Below, one piece after another: positions 56,501 through 64,000 of a stretch of DNA of 64,000 nt. Where the stretch lies: contig DALYJJ010000008.1 of the NCBI GenBank assembly GCA_031969915.1, forward strand, positions 13,222 to 77,221, given 5' to 3'. How positions within the stretch are numbered: position 1 is the first letter of the stretch; each line of letters begins with the position of its first letter. The notes beneath the pieces were generated by a model that did not search any database, had not been told where the DNA came from, and saw nothing but the letters and a program-made list of their open reading frames with translations. The DNA comes from DALYJJ01 sp031969915. Its GTDB lineage: Bacteria; Acidobacteriota; Terriglobia; Bryobacterales; Bryobacteraceae. The translations under genes were made by a program, and so were the position numbers.

Positions 56501-58298
56501 CCGCGCCGACGGTGGAGAGCAGGTACTGGACGCCGGGCAGCGTCTTGAGCTCGTTCTCCAGTTCCGCGAGCATGCGTTCGCTGCCTTCGAGCGATGAGCC
56601 GGCGGGCATCCGGAAGAGCACCTCGAGTTCGCTCTGGTCGTCGGTGGGCAGGAAGTCCTTCCCGATGAGCATGAACAACGGCCCGCTGGAGAGGATGACG
56701 AGGAGGGACACGCCGCCGATGACCCAGCGGTGGCGCAATGACCAAACGAGCATGCTCCGATAGGGCTGCGCGGTGGCGCGGAAGAGCCATGTTTCCTTGG
56801 TTGATTCCGCCTCGTGGCCCTTGGCCTTCAGGAAGCGCGAACAGAGCATTGGCGTGAGCGTGAAGCTCACGAGCAGCGAGACCATGATGGCGAAGGCCGC
56901 GGTGTAGCCGAAGCTCGACATGAAGCGGCCCACAATCCCTTCCATCATCGCCACGGGGAGGAAGATGATCACGAGGCTGAATGTGGTGGCCATGACCGCG
57001 AGTCCGATATCGCGCGTGCCCGCGGCCGCCGCCTCCATGGGCGACATCTTCTTCTCCTCCATGAAGCGGAAGATGTTCTCGAGCACCACGATGGCATCGT
57101 CAATCACGATGCCCACCACGAGCGTGAGCGCGAGCATGGTGATCTGGTTCAGGCTGAAGCCCATCCAGTTCATCAGCGTGTAGGTGGCGACGATGGAGGT
57201 TGGGATCGCGATCGCCGAGATCACCGTGGCCCGCCAACTGCGGATGAAGAGCAGCACGATGATGCCCGCCAGCACGCCGCCGAGGATCAGGTGTTCCTGC
57301 ACGGCGTGGAACGAATCCCGGATGAAGCTGGATTGGTCGCGCGAATAGGTGATTCGCAGGTCGGAAGGCAGGTTTGCCTGGAGCAGCGCGATGCGGTCCT
57401 TCACGGTTTGAATCACGTCGAGCGTGTTGGTGCCCGCCTGCTTGCGGACTTCGAGGATCAACGCCGGTTGGCCGTCGAGACGGGCGAGCGAGCGGGGTTC
57501 TTCATAGCCGTCGACGACGTCGCCGATGTCGCTGATGCGCACCGGCGTGCCGGCCACATTGCCCACGACAATGCGTGCGAAATCCGCGGGCTTTTCCACC
57601 CGGCCTAGTGTTCGCAGCGACAGTTCGCGATTTCCTTGATCGACGCGGCCGCCCGGGACTTCGATGTTCTGGGCAGCCAGGGCGGCCCGGACCTGATCGA
57701 TGTTCAGATTGTAGGCGGCGAGCTTGTCGCCGTCGAGCCAGACCTGGATCTGGCGCTGGCGTTCGCCGACGAACTTCACCTGGCCGACGCCGGGCAGCGA
57801 CTCGATATTCTTCTTGATCTGGTCGTCCACCAGTTTGGTGGTTTCGCGCAGGTCTCGCGCCGACGAGACGACGATGCTGAGCACCGGAGCGGCGTCCGTG
57901 GCGAGCTTTTCGACCACCGGGGGATCGGTATCCTGCGGCAGTTGGCCGAGGATGGTGGAGATCTTGTCGCGCACCTCCTGCGCCGCTACTTCGGGGTCCT
58001 TCTCCAGCACGAACTGGATAGAGACGATGGAGACGCCCTCCGACGAGTTGGAGCGCAGCTCGTCGATGCCCGAGATGGTGTTGACCGCCTCCTCGATGCG
58101 CTTGGTGACCTGGGATTCCACCTCTTCCGGCGCGGCGCCGCGCAGCGTGGTGCTGATTACGACGATGGGGAACTCGACCTTGGGGAAGAAGTCCACGCCC
58201 AGCTTGCGATACGCGTCCAGGCCCATGACCACCAGCGCCATGACCAGCATGGTGGCGAAGACGGGCCTCCGGATACAGATGTCGGCGAGTTTCTGCAT
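53553..58298 (-). CDS. RND efflux pump fused in frame to a TolC-like outer-membrane channel
   Basis: 1,581 residues in one frame. Residues 1-~1012 are a full AcrB/MexB-type RND transporter: N-terminal RRPVFATMLVMALVVMGLDA, proton relay GIVIDDAIVVLEN in TM4 with the Asp pair, GIVKKNSILQIDH in TM10, and two large periplasmic loops. Residues ~1027-1053 look like a signal peptide (FTSFLGALLLVALLAPAARA). Residues ~1054-1581 are an outer-membrane efflux protein with two OEP repeats (MTIEEAIERALKNNLEIEIE, DVVTRVQQSYWDLVAARQDA, ARQRITAAEASERAAKEKLD). Normally these are two genes. The adaptor is encoded six bases upstream; the terminator at 53478 closes the operon. Confidence 0.92.
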   Translation of the reverse strand: MQKLADICIRRPVFATMLVMALVVMGLDAYRKLGVDFFPKVEFPIVVISTTLRGAAPEEVESQVTKRIEEAVNTISGIDELRSNSSEGVSIVSIQFVLEKDPEVAAQEVRDKISTILGQLPQDTDPPVVEKLATDAAPVLSIVVSSARDLRETTKLVDDQIKKNIESLPGVGQVKFVGERQRQIQVWLDGDKLAAYNLNIDQVRAALAAQNIEVPGGRVDQGNRELSLRTLGRVEKPADFARIVVGNVAGTPVRISDIGDVVDGYEEPRSLARLDGQPALILEVRKQAGTNTLDVIQTVKDRIALLQANLPSDLRITYSRDQSSFIRDSFHAVQEHLILGGVLAGIIVLLFIRSWRATVISAIAIPTSIVATYTLMNWMGFSLNQITMLALTLVVGIVIDDAIVVLENIFRFMEEKKMSPMEAAAAGTRDIGLAVMATTFSLVIIFLPVAMMEGIVGRFMSSFGYTAAFAIMVSLLVSFTLTPMLCSRFLKAKGHEAESTKETWLFRATAQPYRSMLVWSLRHRWVIGGVSLLVILSSGPLFMLIGKDFLPTDDQSELEVLFRMPAGSSLEGSERMLAELENELKTLPGVQYLLSTVGADLRRQVDRGSVYVQLVPMNQRKQSQKEIMLLARERMQKYPDITASVQLPQLISGAGVNSDLMYTLQGPDLAQLEKYAERLKKALRETPGVVDVDSSYEPGKPEFRARINRDKAADLGVNVASVATALRTLVGGDQQVTTFKEGDDRYDVQLRVKKEFRDSPAALDRLYVPSSTLGNMAISNVAHFEPAIGPTVIERYNRQRQILIMANTAGGQSLSNVLEVVNRTMDEMNLPPGYRGGEAGRSKEFGRAATNYMIALLLSIVFMYMILAAQFESFIDPVTILLSLPLSVPFALVSLLITRENFSIIYTSLGILVLFGIVKKNSILQIDHIKNLRREGTPRLDAILHGCEDRLRPILMTTAALVAGMLPLALGGGPGSGSRRTVAIVVIGGQTLCLLLTLLVTPVAYSVFDDVANSTVWGRLIAPLRRFSPRRAFTSFLGALLLVALLAPAARAEGPARIGIGILQVKMTIEEAIERALKNNLEIEIERQNRAGTYQGVKAASGFYDPVFRWQPSAEKRNTPVGNVLQAADGRLVDRLFGQNFYLRQPLPWSGSSFHVDFENSRQATNNPFAALNPYVTSRLILGFSQPLLRDREIDQPRAQLKISRKQASLSEVDLKLKVIDVVTRVQQSYWDLVAARQDAQVKRDNVEWAREQLARSERQIEAGTLAPVELSAAQAELERRLDTYIASIGAVTEAENALKTMVASGRDDTLWGDEILPVDTKTLSPLVFDDLKSATAEALRRRPELDSFDLRKDINDVQKQLAASQTKPQLSLNANYINQGLGGAVGSTANPFTASNAALYERLNRLSGLAGLPALPLPTFGGALPSNLIGGLGTAWGGVFGGDFRTLAAGFTFDFNVRNRTAEAQLTQSVIGERRIGLEKARAAQLIEAQVRNAMQAIETARQRITAAEASERAAKEKLDSEVRLFTTGESTNFLVLTRQNEFADSRRRAVVAQLDFNRAVARLEQAVGATLERHKITVQ

Positions 58299-58304
58299 GG
58301 CCGC

Positions 58305-59534
58305 TTATCCTTTCGGCCCCGCCGCGCCGCGCGTTCGCACGGGAACGCCGCTCGAAAGCTGCGGCAGACGGGAAACGGCGACGCGGTCACCCGGCTTGAC
58401 GGAGCCCGCGGGGACCTCGACCAGCGCGCCGAGGTCGGCGCCCGGAATGATGCGGTGCTCCTTGACCGTTTCGCCGTTGGGCCCCTGCTCCACGGTGAAG
58501 ACTTTGGTGAGGCCGGCGATGGTGTAGAGCGAGGTGCGCGGAACGGCGACCACCTGCTCCGCTTTCTGCGTGACCAGCCGGACCTGCACGAACATGCCCG
58601 GGCGGAGACGGGCGTTGGTTGTTTGCAGCCGCGCTTCCGCTGTGAGCGAGCGCGCCCGCGGGTCCAGAGAGGGATTCAGTTCGCGGACCACGGCGCGAAA
58701 CTCGGCGCCGGGAACGGCGTCCGTCGTGAACGTCAGCTCGGCGCCTATCTTCAGCGCGCTGGTGGCGGGCTCGGGCACGTCCACTCGCAACCGCAGCGGG
58801 TCCGTCTTCACGAGGGTGAGGAACGGCGTGTTGTCCTTGGTGTACTGGCCGGGCGAGACGTGCTTCTGGGAAACCGTGCCGTCGAACGGCGCGCGGACGA
58901 CGGCATCGGCGAGCCGTTTCTGCGCCAGGCGCACATCCGCGCGCAGACCCGCGATGGTGGCCAGTTGTGTCCGCAAGTCGTCCCGCGTGGCCTCAAACCC
59001 GGCCTTGCGCGCGGTGTATGCCTTCTCGAGCTCGGTGAGCCGCTCCCGCGCGATGTCGCCGCTCTTCGCGAGCCGTTCGGCTCGTTCGTACTTCGACTGC
59101 GCGTCGTCCAACTGCGCTTGCGCCTGCCGCATCGCGGGCGTCGATTCGGGCGTGACTTCTTCTTGCGTGGCGCTGAGCCCAACGCGCGCCAGCGCCTGCG
59201 CCAGGGCGGCCCGGGTGCGCTCGAGCTGCAGGGACAATTCCTGTTTGTCGAGCTCCACCAGCACCTCGCCCTTACGAACAAACTGGCCAAAGTCGGCGCG
59301 AACGGCGACCACGCGCCCGGGCACCTCGGCGCTCACGGTTACGGTTTCGTCCGGGTGCAAAGATCCGGTCACCGGCAGCGTCCGCTCCACGGTGCGGGCC
59401 TCGGCGACGGCGGTCAGGATCGAGAGAGGCTCAACGGGTTTGGCGGCCTCCACCTTCTTTTCCGCCGGCTGCCGTGAGCAACCGGCGAGGAACAGCAAGA
59501 CAAGAGTCAGGATCACTGCGAACTTCGATTTCAT
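58305..59534 (-). CDS. RND efflux periplasmic adaptor lipoprotein (MexA/AcrA family)
   Basis: 409 residues. Lipobox LLFLAGC at about residue 13-19, so it is lipidated. Lipoyl-like halves (VTVSAEVPGRVVAVRADFGQ, FVRKGEVLVELDKQ), a coiled-coil hairpin (residues ~100-200, rich in Ala/Arg/Gln), and the barrel and membrane-proximal parts (GTVSQKHVSPGQYTKDNTPF; RPGMFVQVRLV). It links the pump to the channel. The ATG follows the TetR stop by nine bases; six bases precede the fused pump. Confidence 0.93.
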   Translation of the reverse strand: MKSKFAVILTLVLLFLAGCSRQPAEKKVEAAKPVEPLSILTAVAEARTVERTLPVTGSLHPDETVTVSAEVPGRVVAVRADFGQFVRKGEVLVELDKQELSLQLERTRAALAQALARVGLSATQEEVTPESTPAMRQAQAQLDDAQSKYERAERLAKSGDIARERLTELEKAYTARKAGFEATRDDLRTQLATIAGLRADVRLAQKRLADAVVRAPFDGTVSQKHVSPGQYTKDNTPFLTLVKTDPLRLRVDVPEPATSALKIGAELTFTTDAVPGAEFRAVVRELNPSLDPRARSLTAEARLQTTNARLRPGMFVQVRLVTQKAEQVVAVPRTSLYTIAGLTKVFTVEQGPNGETVKEHRIIPGADLGALVEVPAGSVKPGDRVAVSRLPQLSSGVPVRTRGAAGPKG

Positions 59535-59543
59535 GAAAGCCTC

Positions 59544-60137
59544 TCAGGCACGAAGGCCGGACAAGAAGACGTTGACCATCGACGGGATCACCTGGTCCCG
59601 CGTGGCCTCGAGATCGATGCACCCGAATACGACCGCTCCCATGGCGTAATTTGCGACCATCCCCATGAACGATTGCGCCGCAATCATGGGATCGATCCGC
59701 CGCAATGCGCCTGCCGTCATCCGCCGTTCGAAGTAGCCGGCCACCATCTGAAGCAGCACGACCTTCTGCCGCTGGTAGGCGAGTTCCTTCAGCTCATGGT
59801 CTTCCAGGGCGGAGAAGAGGAGCAGGCGGATGTACGCGGGGTCGGCGCTATAGAAGTGTAGGATCAGGTCCGCGAGACCGAGGAGGAATCCCTGGTCGTC
59901 GTCCATCTCCAGGAAGGGACCCAGGAAGGCGGCTACTTTCTCCTGGCCCTCCTGACTCTTCGTGTCGATGATCGCGGTGTAGAGGTCGCGCTTGGTCGCG
60001 AAGTGGTGATAGAGCACCGGTTCGGAGACACCCACGGCGGCGGCGAGTTCGCGGGTGGTCACTCCCTTGAATCCTTTTTCCGAGAAGAGCTTCACGGCGG
60101 CGTCGATGATCGCCTGGCGGCGGTCCTGGCTCGACAT
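59544..60137 (-). CDS. TetR/AcrR family transcriptional regulator
   Basis: 197 residues. N-terminal HTH: RRQAIIDAAVKLFSEKGFKG-VTTRELAAAVGVSEPVLYHHFATKRDLY. The C-terminal ligand domain is helical and typical of drug-efflux repressors (LADLILHFYSADPAYIRLLL). The start at 60137 (MSSQDRRQ) is chosen since a longer frame would run into the operator repeats. First gene of the operon it is likely to repress, TetR-adaptor-RND/TolC. Confidence 0.93.
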   Translation of the reverse strand: MSSQDRRQAIIDAAVKLFSEKGFKGVTTRELAAAVGVSEPVLYHHFATKRDLYTAIIDTKSQEGQEKVAAFLGPFLEMDDDQGFLLGLADLILHFYSADPAYIRLLLFSALEDHELKELAYQRQKVVLLQMVAGYFERRMTAGALRRIDPMIAAQSFMGMVANYAMGAVVFGCIDLEATRDQVIPSMVNVFLSGLRA

Positions 60138-60155
60138 GCGGGGGCGGGACCCAGG

Positions 60156-60202
60156 GTTAGCGGGTGCTAACATAGCAGACACTAACGTAGCAAACACTAA
60201 CC
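60156..60202. promoter_or_regulatory. Candidate TetR operator: three tandem 15-base repeats
   Basis: Plus-strand repeats TAGCGGGTGCTAACA (60158-60172), TAGCAGACACTAACG (60173-60187) and TAGCAAACACTAACC (60188-60202) follow each other without spacer. The first contains the perfect palindrome GTTAGC-GGGT-GCTAAC (60156-60171). They lie directly upstream of the tetR start and overlap the candidate promoter spacer. Confidence 0.65.
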
Positions 60203-60213
60203 GAAAGGGTCAA
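60184..60213 (-). promoter_or_regulatory. Candidate promoter of the tetR-efflux operon
   Basis: On the minus strand TTGACC (60213-60208) and TACGTT (60189-60184) are 18 bases apart. The -10 match is weak (3/6). The -35 overlaps the stop codon of the upstream aldo/keto reductase, and the spacer carries one of the 15-base repeats. A repressor bound there would block RNA polymerase. Confidence 0.4.
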
Positions 60214-61187
60214 GGTTGACGGGCGGCCACGGGGTTCGCCATCAGGAAGGCCTCGATCTCCGCGATTTCAAACACGCTCAGGCGGAACTCCGACGCCGCG
60301 GCCACTCCTTCGAACTGGGCTGCCGAACGGAGACCGACAATGGCGGCGGTGACAGCCGGGTGGCGCAGCGTCCAGGCGATGGCGACTTCGCCCGCGGTGC
60401 GCCCGTGGCGGGCGCCGATGGCGGCGAGCAGATCGGCGAGGAGCAGGTTTCGCGAGAGGTAGGGTTCCTGGAAGTTGAGGGCGCGCTTGCGGAAGTCGTC
60501 GTCCGGCAGGGCGGCGACGCGCTCCCTGGTCATCTTGCCGGTGAGCAGGCCGCTCTTCATGGGCGAGTAGACGATGACGCCGACGTTGCTCTCGCGGCAG
60601 TACGGCAACTGGTCGCTTTCGATCTCCGGAGAGATCGCCGAGTACGGCGGCTGGAGCGAAGTGATCGGCGCGATGGTCCGCGCGCGCCGCATCTGAGCGG
60701 CGGTGAAATTGGAGACGCCGATCCAGCGCACTTTGCCGGCCTGTTGCAACTCGGCCATGGCGGTCCAGCCCTCTTCGATGTCCGCGTCCGGCTCCGGCCA
60801 GTGGATCTGGTAGAGGTCGATGGTGTCGACCTTCAGCCGGCGGAGGCTCGCTTCGCATTCGCGGCGAATGGAATCGGCTTTGAGCACGCCGTTGATTTCG
60901 CCCTTCTCGTTCCAGACGCGCTCGCATTTGGTGAACACGTAGGGGCGGTTCGGCCTGCCTTCGAGCGCCTTGGCCACGATCTCCTCGGAATGGCCCAGGC
61001 CGTAGACCGCGGCGGTGTCGATCCAGTTCCAGCCGGCGTCGAGGGCGGCGTGAATCGCGGCGATTGATTCGCTGTCGTCCTGGGGACCCCAGCCGAACTT
61101 CCAGCCGCCGCCGCCGATGGCCCACGCACCCACTCCGGTGGGAGTAATCTCAAGGTCGCTGTTGCCGAGACGTTTCTTTTGCATCAA
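60210..61187 (-). CDS. Aldo/keto reductase
   Basis: 325 residues, (beta/alpha)8 NADP-dependent reductase. N-terminal RLGNSDLEITPTGVGAWAIG, catalytic stretch IDTAAVYGLGHSEEIVAKAL (Asp and Tyr of the tetrad), VFTKCERVW (Lys), IDLYQIHWPEPD (His), and IVGLRSAAQFEG at the cofactor end. It is of the YajO/general-stress type and acts on unknown carbonyls. Start ATG 61187 or 61184. It precedes tetR on the same strand and may be cotranscribed with it. Confidence 0.92.
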   Translation of the reverse strand: MMQKKRLGNSDLEITPTGVGAWAIGGGGWKFGWGPQDDSESIAAIHAALDAGWNWIDTAAVYGLGHSEEIVAKALEGRPNRPYVFTKCERVWNEKGEINGVLKADSIRRECEASLRRLKVDTIDLYQIHWPEPDADIEEGWTAMAELQQAGKVRWIGVSNFTAAQMRRARTIAPITSLQPPYSAISPEIESDQLPYCRESNVGVIVYSPMKSGLLTGKMTRERVAALPDDDFRKRALNFQEPYLSRNLLLADLLAAIGARHGRTAGEVAIAWTLRHPAVTAAIVGLRSAAQFEGVAAASEFRLSVFEIAEIEAFLMANPVAARQP

Positions 61188-61268
61188 CTTTGTCCTCCGT
61201 CCATCGTATCCATCTTCGAAGGAACCAAACGGCGGTTGGTTCGTCTATCCAGGAGAGCGCCGAAACGT

Positions 61269-61538
61269 ATGCGAGCCGAAGTGATGCGATATCCAGTCCA
61301 GGCGCCAGCGCCGCCCGTAAACCCTTACCTCCTCGACCAGGTTGCCTGGGAGCTGTACCGGGATCGCCGGTACCGGGAAGCCGACGAGGTGATCCGCCAG
61401 GTGCTCGAATCGGGGCTGGTGGATGCCGCGTTTCTGTTCCACGCGGGTCTGATCGCCTACGCCGTGGGCAGGAAAGACGAGGCCTCGGTGCGCGTGAAGC
61501 AGGCGCTGTCGCTCGATCCACGGGTCCACTCGCGGTAG
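61269..61538 (+). CDS. Small TPR-like protein
   Basis: 89 residues containing about two TPR-type helix pairs (YLLDQVAWELYRDRRYREAD and AAFLFHAGLIAYAVGRKDEA). No signal or membrane segment. AGGAGAG lies 13 bases upstream of ATG 61269; ATG 61284 is an alternative. Divergent from the aldo/keto reductase and convergent with the amidohydrolase. The function is not known. Confidence 0.6.
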   Translation: MRAEVMRYPVQAPAPPVNPYLLDQVAWELYRDRRYREADEVIRQVLESGLVDAAFLFHAGLIAYAVGRKDEASVRVKQALSLDPRVHSR

Positions 61539-61563
61539 CTCGCGCACCCGGCCCGCGGCAGAA

Positions 61564-62646
61564 TCAATTCGCCGGGAATAATTCGCGGGGAATTCCGGGA
61601 ATCACTCGGAGCGCGTTGCGGTAATAAAGCTTCCGCAGCACTTCGTCCGGCAAATCCATGCCATAGATTTTCCACACGCCCTGGTATTTCCGTTCGTGGT
61701 CGAAATACTCGTCCGCGGTTTCAACGGTCCGGAAATAGTTGGCGTATTCGTCCGCGCGCCAAGTGTCCTTTCCGAAGAGCACGCGGTCCTGGTAGCGGGT
61801 GAAGAAGGCGCGTGCGGCGCGGGGCTGGCGGCCCAGTTCGACGATGGTCGCGCTGAGATCGAGGTAGACGTTAGGCAGCTTATCGAGCACGGCGCCGAGG
61901 CGCGCCAGGTCGAACGCCAGCCATCCCATGTGGGCGTTGATAAAGATGGTGCGGGGGTGGCGGGCGAAGAGGCGGTGCTGCTCGGCGATGAGCGTATCCC
62001 AGGACGGTTCGCCGGTCCGGGCCCGATTGGGATGGAGCTTGAGGTCCAGCCAGCGCTCGTTGTACTTGTCGATCGGGTCCCAGAACTGCTTGGGGTCGGC
62101 GGTGTGGATGAGGACCGGCGCCTGGTACTTCGCGCACACTTCGAAGACCTTGTCGAAGCGGGGATCGTCGGCGGGCACGCGCTTGCCATCTTTGTCCTTG
62201 AGCATCATGCCGAAGTCCTTCCAGACCTTGAGGCCGCGGGAGCCGGCGCGCAGATCCTGCTCCACCTGGGCGGCGGCGCGCTCGGCGTAGCCGGGTTCGT
62301 CGAGGCCACGGTAGTCGATGTTGCCGAAGACGACGAACCGGTCGGGTGAGGCGGCGCGCAAGGACTCGATCCGCTTCTTCAAGGGCTCGCCCACGCCGCC
62401 GCGGACGAAGGAACTCACCATCACGCGCATATTCAACGAATCCATGGTGCGGAGGAGCTCGTCGGGCCGGTCGGCGATGTGGAGGTGAACGTCGACGAAC
62501 GGGTACTTCGCGCGCTTGATCTCCGTGCGGGGCACGACGAGCGTCGACTTCGGTTCGTACTCTTCGATCGTGACAGCCGCGGGGGTCTGCGCGAGCGCCG
62601 CGAGCGCCGCGAGCGCGAAAACTACCGGGAAGCGGAAGACTCGCAT
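61564..62646 (-). CDS. Secreted amidohydrolase-2 family protein
   Basis: 360 residues with signal peptide (FPVVFALAALAALAQTPA). TIM-barrel metal hydrolase of the amidohydrolase-2 (ACMSD-like) family: FVDVHLHIADRPDELLRTMD gives the HxH metal site; further His/Asp sites are VLIHTADP, FINAHMGWLAF and VLFGKDTWRADEY. Substrate unknown. Signal peptide implies a periplasmic or outer location, unusual for decarboxylases in this family. Confidence 0.88.
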   Translation of the reverse strand: MRVFRFPVVFALAALAALAQTPAAVTIEEYEPKSTLVVPRTEIKRAKYPFVDVHLHIADRPDELLRTMDSLNMRVMVSSFVRGGVGEPLKKRIESLRAASPDRFVVFGNIDYRGLDEPGYAERAAAQVEQDLRAGSRGLKVWKDFGMMLKDKDGKRVPADDPRFDKVFEVCAKYQAPVLIHTADPKQFWDPIDKYNERWLDLKLHPNRARTGEPSWDTLIAEQHRLFARHPRTIFINAHMGWLAFDLARLGAVLDKLPNVYLDLSATIVELGRQPRAARAFFTRYQDRVLFGKDTWRADEYANYFRTVETADEYFDHERKYQGVWKIYGMDLPDEVLRKLYYRNALRVIPGIPRELFPAN

Positions 62647-62671
62647 AGGATCACCATCTTACTGCGACAGC

Positions 62672-63397
62672 TTACTGCGACAGCAGGGCGGCCACCCGCG
62701 CGCGGGCCTCGGCGGTGAGCGCCGCGCGGTCCTGAAGCGCACGATCCGCGGTGGGAATCGGTTCGCCGATCCGGAGTTCGACGCGGCCCGCGCGCATGTG
62801 GACGGAGCCCATGGGCAGCACGGCGTGGGTGCCGGTAATGGAGAGGGGCACCAGCGGCACGCCGGCCTTGATGGCGATGTAGGCCGCGCCCTCTTTGAAG
62901 GGCTGGAGCCCCTCGGAAGACCGTCCGCCCTCCGGGAACACGAGCATCGAGATGTTGCGTTCGCGAATGACCCTGGCGGCTTCGGTCATCACCTTCAGCG
63001 CGGCGCGGGGATCCTCGCGGGGAACGGGCATGTGTCCGGCGCGGGTGAGGTGCGTGCCCAGGAACGGGATGCGGAACAGGCTCTTCTTCGCGAGGAAGCG
63101 GAACTGCACGGGGATGTGCGCCAGCACCACGGGCGTATCCATATAGCTCACATGATTGGAAACGAACACGTAGCTCGCGCTGAGGTCGAGCTTCTCCAGA
63201 CCGATCACGTTCATGCGGACGCCGGCGATCCGGAGCAGCATCCAGGACCACCAGCGGGCGATCACACCCTGCTTGTAGCCGCCGTGATCGAAGAAGGAGA
63301 CGAGCACGCTGATCGATCCCATGAGAATCGTGGCCAGGATGATCAGCGGGTCCGTGATGAACAGCGCGCGGAGAAGGCCTGGTGTGACGCGGTCCAT
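62672..63397 (-). CDS. plsC: 1-acyl-sn-glycerol-3-phosphate acyltransferase
   Basis: 241 residues. Acyltransferase with block I NHVSYMD (NHx4D), block III VFPEGGRSSEG and block IV VPLVPLSITGTH; an N-terminal membrane segment (LIILATILMGSISVLVSFF). It forms phosphatidic acid or a related lipid. AAGGAG lies nine bases before the ATG. Four bases separate it from the folC stop. Confidence 0.93.
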   Translation of the reverse strand: MDRVTPGLLRALFITDPLIILATILMGSISVLVSFFDHGGYKQGVIARWWSWMLLRIAGVRMNVIGLEKLDLSASYVFVSNHVSYMDTPVVLAHIPVQFRFLAKKSLFRIPFLGTHLTRAGHMPVPREDPRAALKVMTEAARVIRERNISMLVFPEGGRSSEGLQPFKEGAAYIAIKAGVPLVPLSITGTHAVLPMGSVHMRAGRVELRIGEPIPTADRALQDRAALTAEARARVAALLSQ

Positions 63398-63401
63398 GCG
63401 C

Positions 63402-64000
63402 TCACGCTCCTTGCTCGAGGAGAAGCGCGCGGGCTTCGCCGACGAGGTAGAGCGAACCGGTGACGAAGACGACGTCCTCCGGGGAGGCGAGGCGCTCGAC
63501 CATCGCGAACGCCTCCCGGACGGAGGCCACGGCCTGGACCGGCTGGTGCGCCTGCGCGGCGATGGCTTCCGGTTCGAGAGCGCGGGTCTGGTCCGGGCGC
63601 GTGGCGATGACCCGGTGGGCCAGCGGGAAGAGCGTAGCGGCAATCTCGTCGACAGGTTTGTCGCGCATGGCGCCGAAGATCATCCAGATGCGCCGATGCG
63701 CATGGAAGCGCCGGATGTAGGCCGCCAGCGTACGGGCGCCGGCGGGGTTATGCGCGCCGTCGAAGACGAGTGTGGGGTTCTCACGGACGAACTCGAGGCG
63801 GCCGGGCCAGCGGGCGGCGGCCATGCCCGTTTCAATGTCGTCCTTGTTGATGCCCAGCGCATCGAGGGCGGCGAGCGCGGTGAGTGCGTTCTCCACCTGG
63901 TGGCCGCCGGGAAGCGCGATTTCGACGAGGTAGTCGCCGGAACGGAACCGGCTGCCGCGTTCGTGCTATTCGACCCAGAGCGCGGCGGCGGCGGGAATCG
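63402..64000 (-). CDS. folC: Folylpolyglutamate synthase/dihydrofolate synthase, C-terminal part with in-frame amber codon
   Basis: The Mur-ligase-type C-terminal domain of FolC is clear: LPGGHQVENALTALAALDAL, then TLVFDGAHNPAGARTLAAYI. It adds glutamate to dihydropteroate and folates. Going upstream from the typical stretch HERGSRFRSGDYL, the codon at 63966-63968 reads TAG; the frame reopens before it and runs off the window. Either this is a base error near a contig end or the gene is broken. The N-terminal domain with the ATP site is outside the window. Confidence 0.85.

Overview
The window looks like a chromosomal scaffold, probably from a metagenome-assembled genome, of an Acidobacteriota bacterium of the Bryobacter/Solibacter type. 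The evidence is high GC throughout, mostly housekeeping gene content, and a 2,203-residue secreted NHL-repeat protein that carries the C-terminal domain known from Solibacter-type genomes (TIGR03437). Two runs of N (29649-29658 and 36363-36385) mark scaffold joins, and the first is flanked by a foreign-looking fragment.

Layout. 1-7512 (minus): a partial complex I operon, nuoC-D-I-J-K-L-M-N, with a terminator-like hairpin between nuoI and nuoJ and without nuoA, B, E, F, G or H. 7669-11371: a GNAT acetyltransferase, an NTF2-like secreted protein, an RsbW-type kinase followed by an RsbV-type anti-anti-sigma factor, a LuxR-type response regulator with a degenerate acidic pocket, and a regulator/VOC gene pair. 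11504-16919: a TPR membrane protein, a dGTPase, a MacA/MacB-type adaptor and ATPase without a permease, and accA. 16948-25715: dnaE, tRNA-Arg(CCU), purD, mnmG, two parS-like palindromes, parA, parB and tRNA-Met(CAU).

26285-37914 (plus) is a surface-polysaccharide cluster. It has a Wzt-type ABC ATPase with a C-terminal glycan-binding domain, a methyltransferase with a long C-terminal coiled coil, a GT2-GT4 fusion glycosyltransferase, five more glycosyltransferases and an alanine racemase. The first two genes resemble the chain-terminator and export logic of Wzt/WbdD O-antigen systems: a terminal methyl mark set by a coiled-coil ruler and read by the exporter.

37920-46528 holds a POTRA-repeat protein without a beta-barrel, a CBS protein, a ferredoxin/flavodoxin-NADP reductase-like enzyme, MgtC, a PfkB-family sugar kinase, an EamA exporter, speA and an SDR. 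46537-53148 encodes the giant NHL protein: 24 NHL blades in groups of 12, 6 and 6, separated by Ig-like domains. 53478-60213 is a TetR-controlled RND efflux operon in which the inner-membrane pump and the TolC-like outer-membrane channel are one 1,581-residue reading frame, ending at a strong intrinsic terminator. 60210-64000: an aldo/keto reductase, a small TPR protein, an amidohydrolase, a PlsC-type acyltransferase and the C-terminal part of folC, which has an in-frame amber codon close to the window edge.
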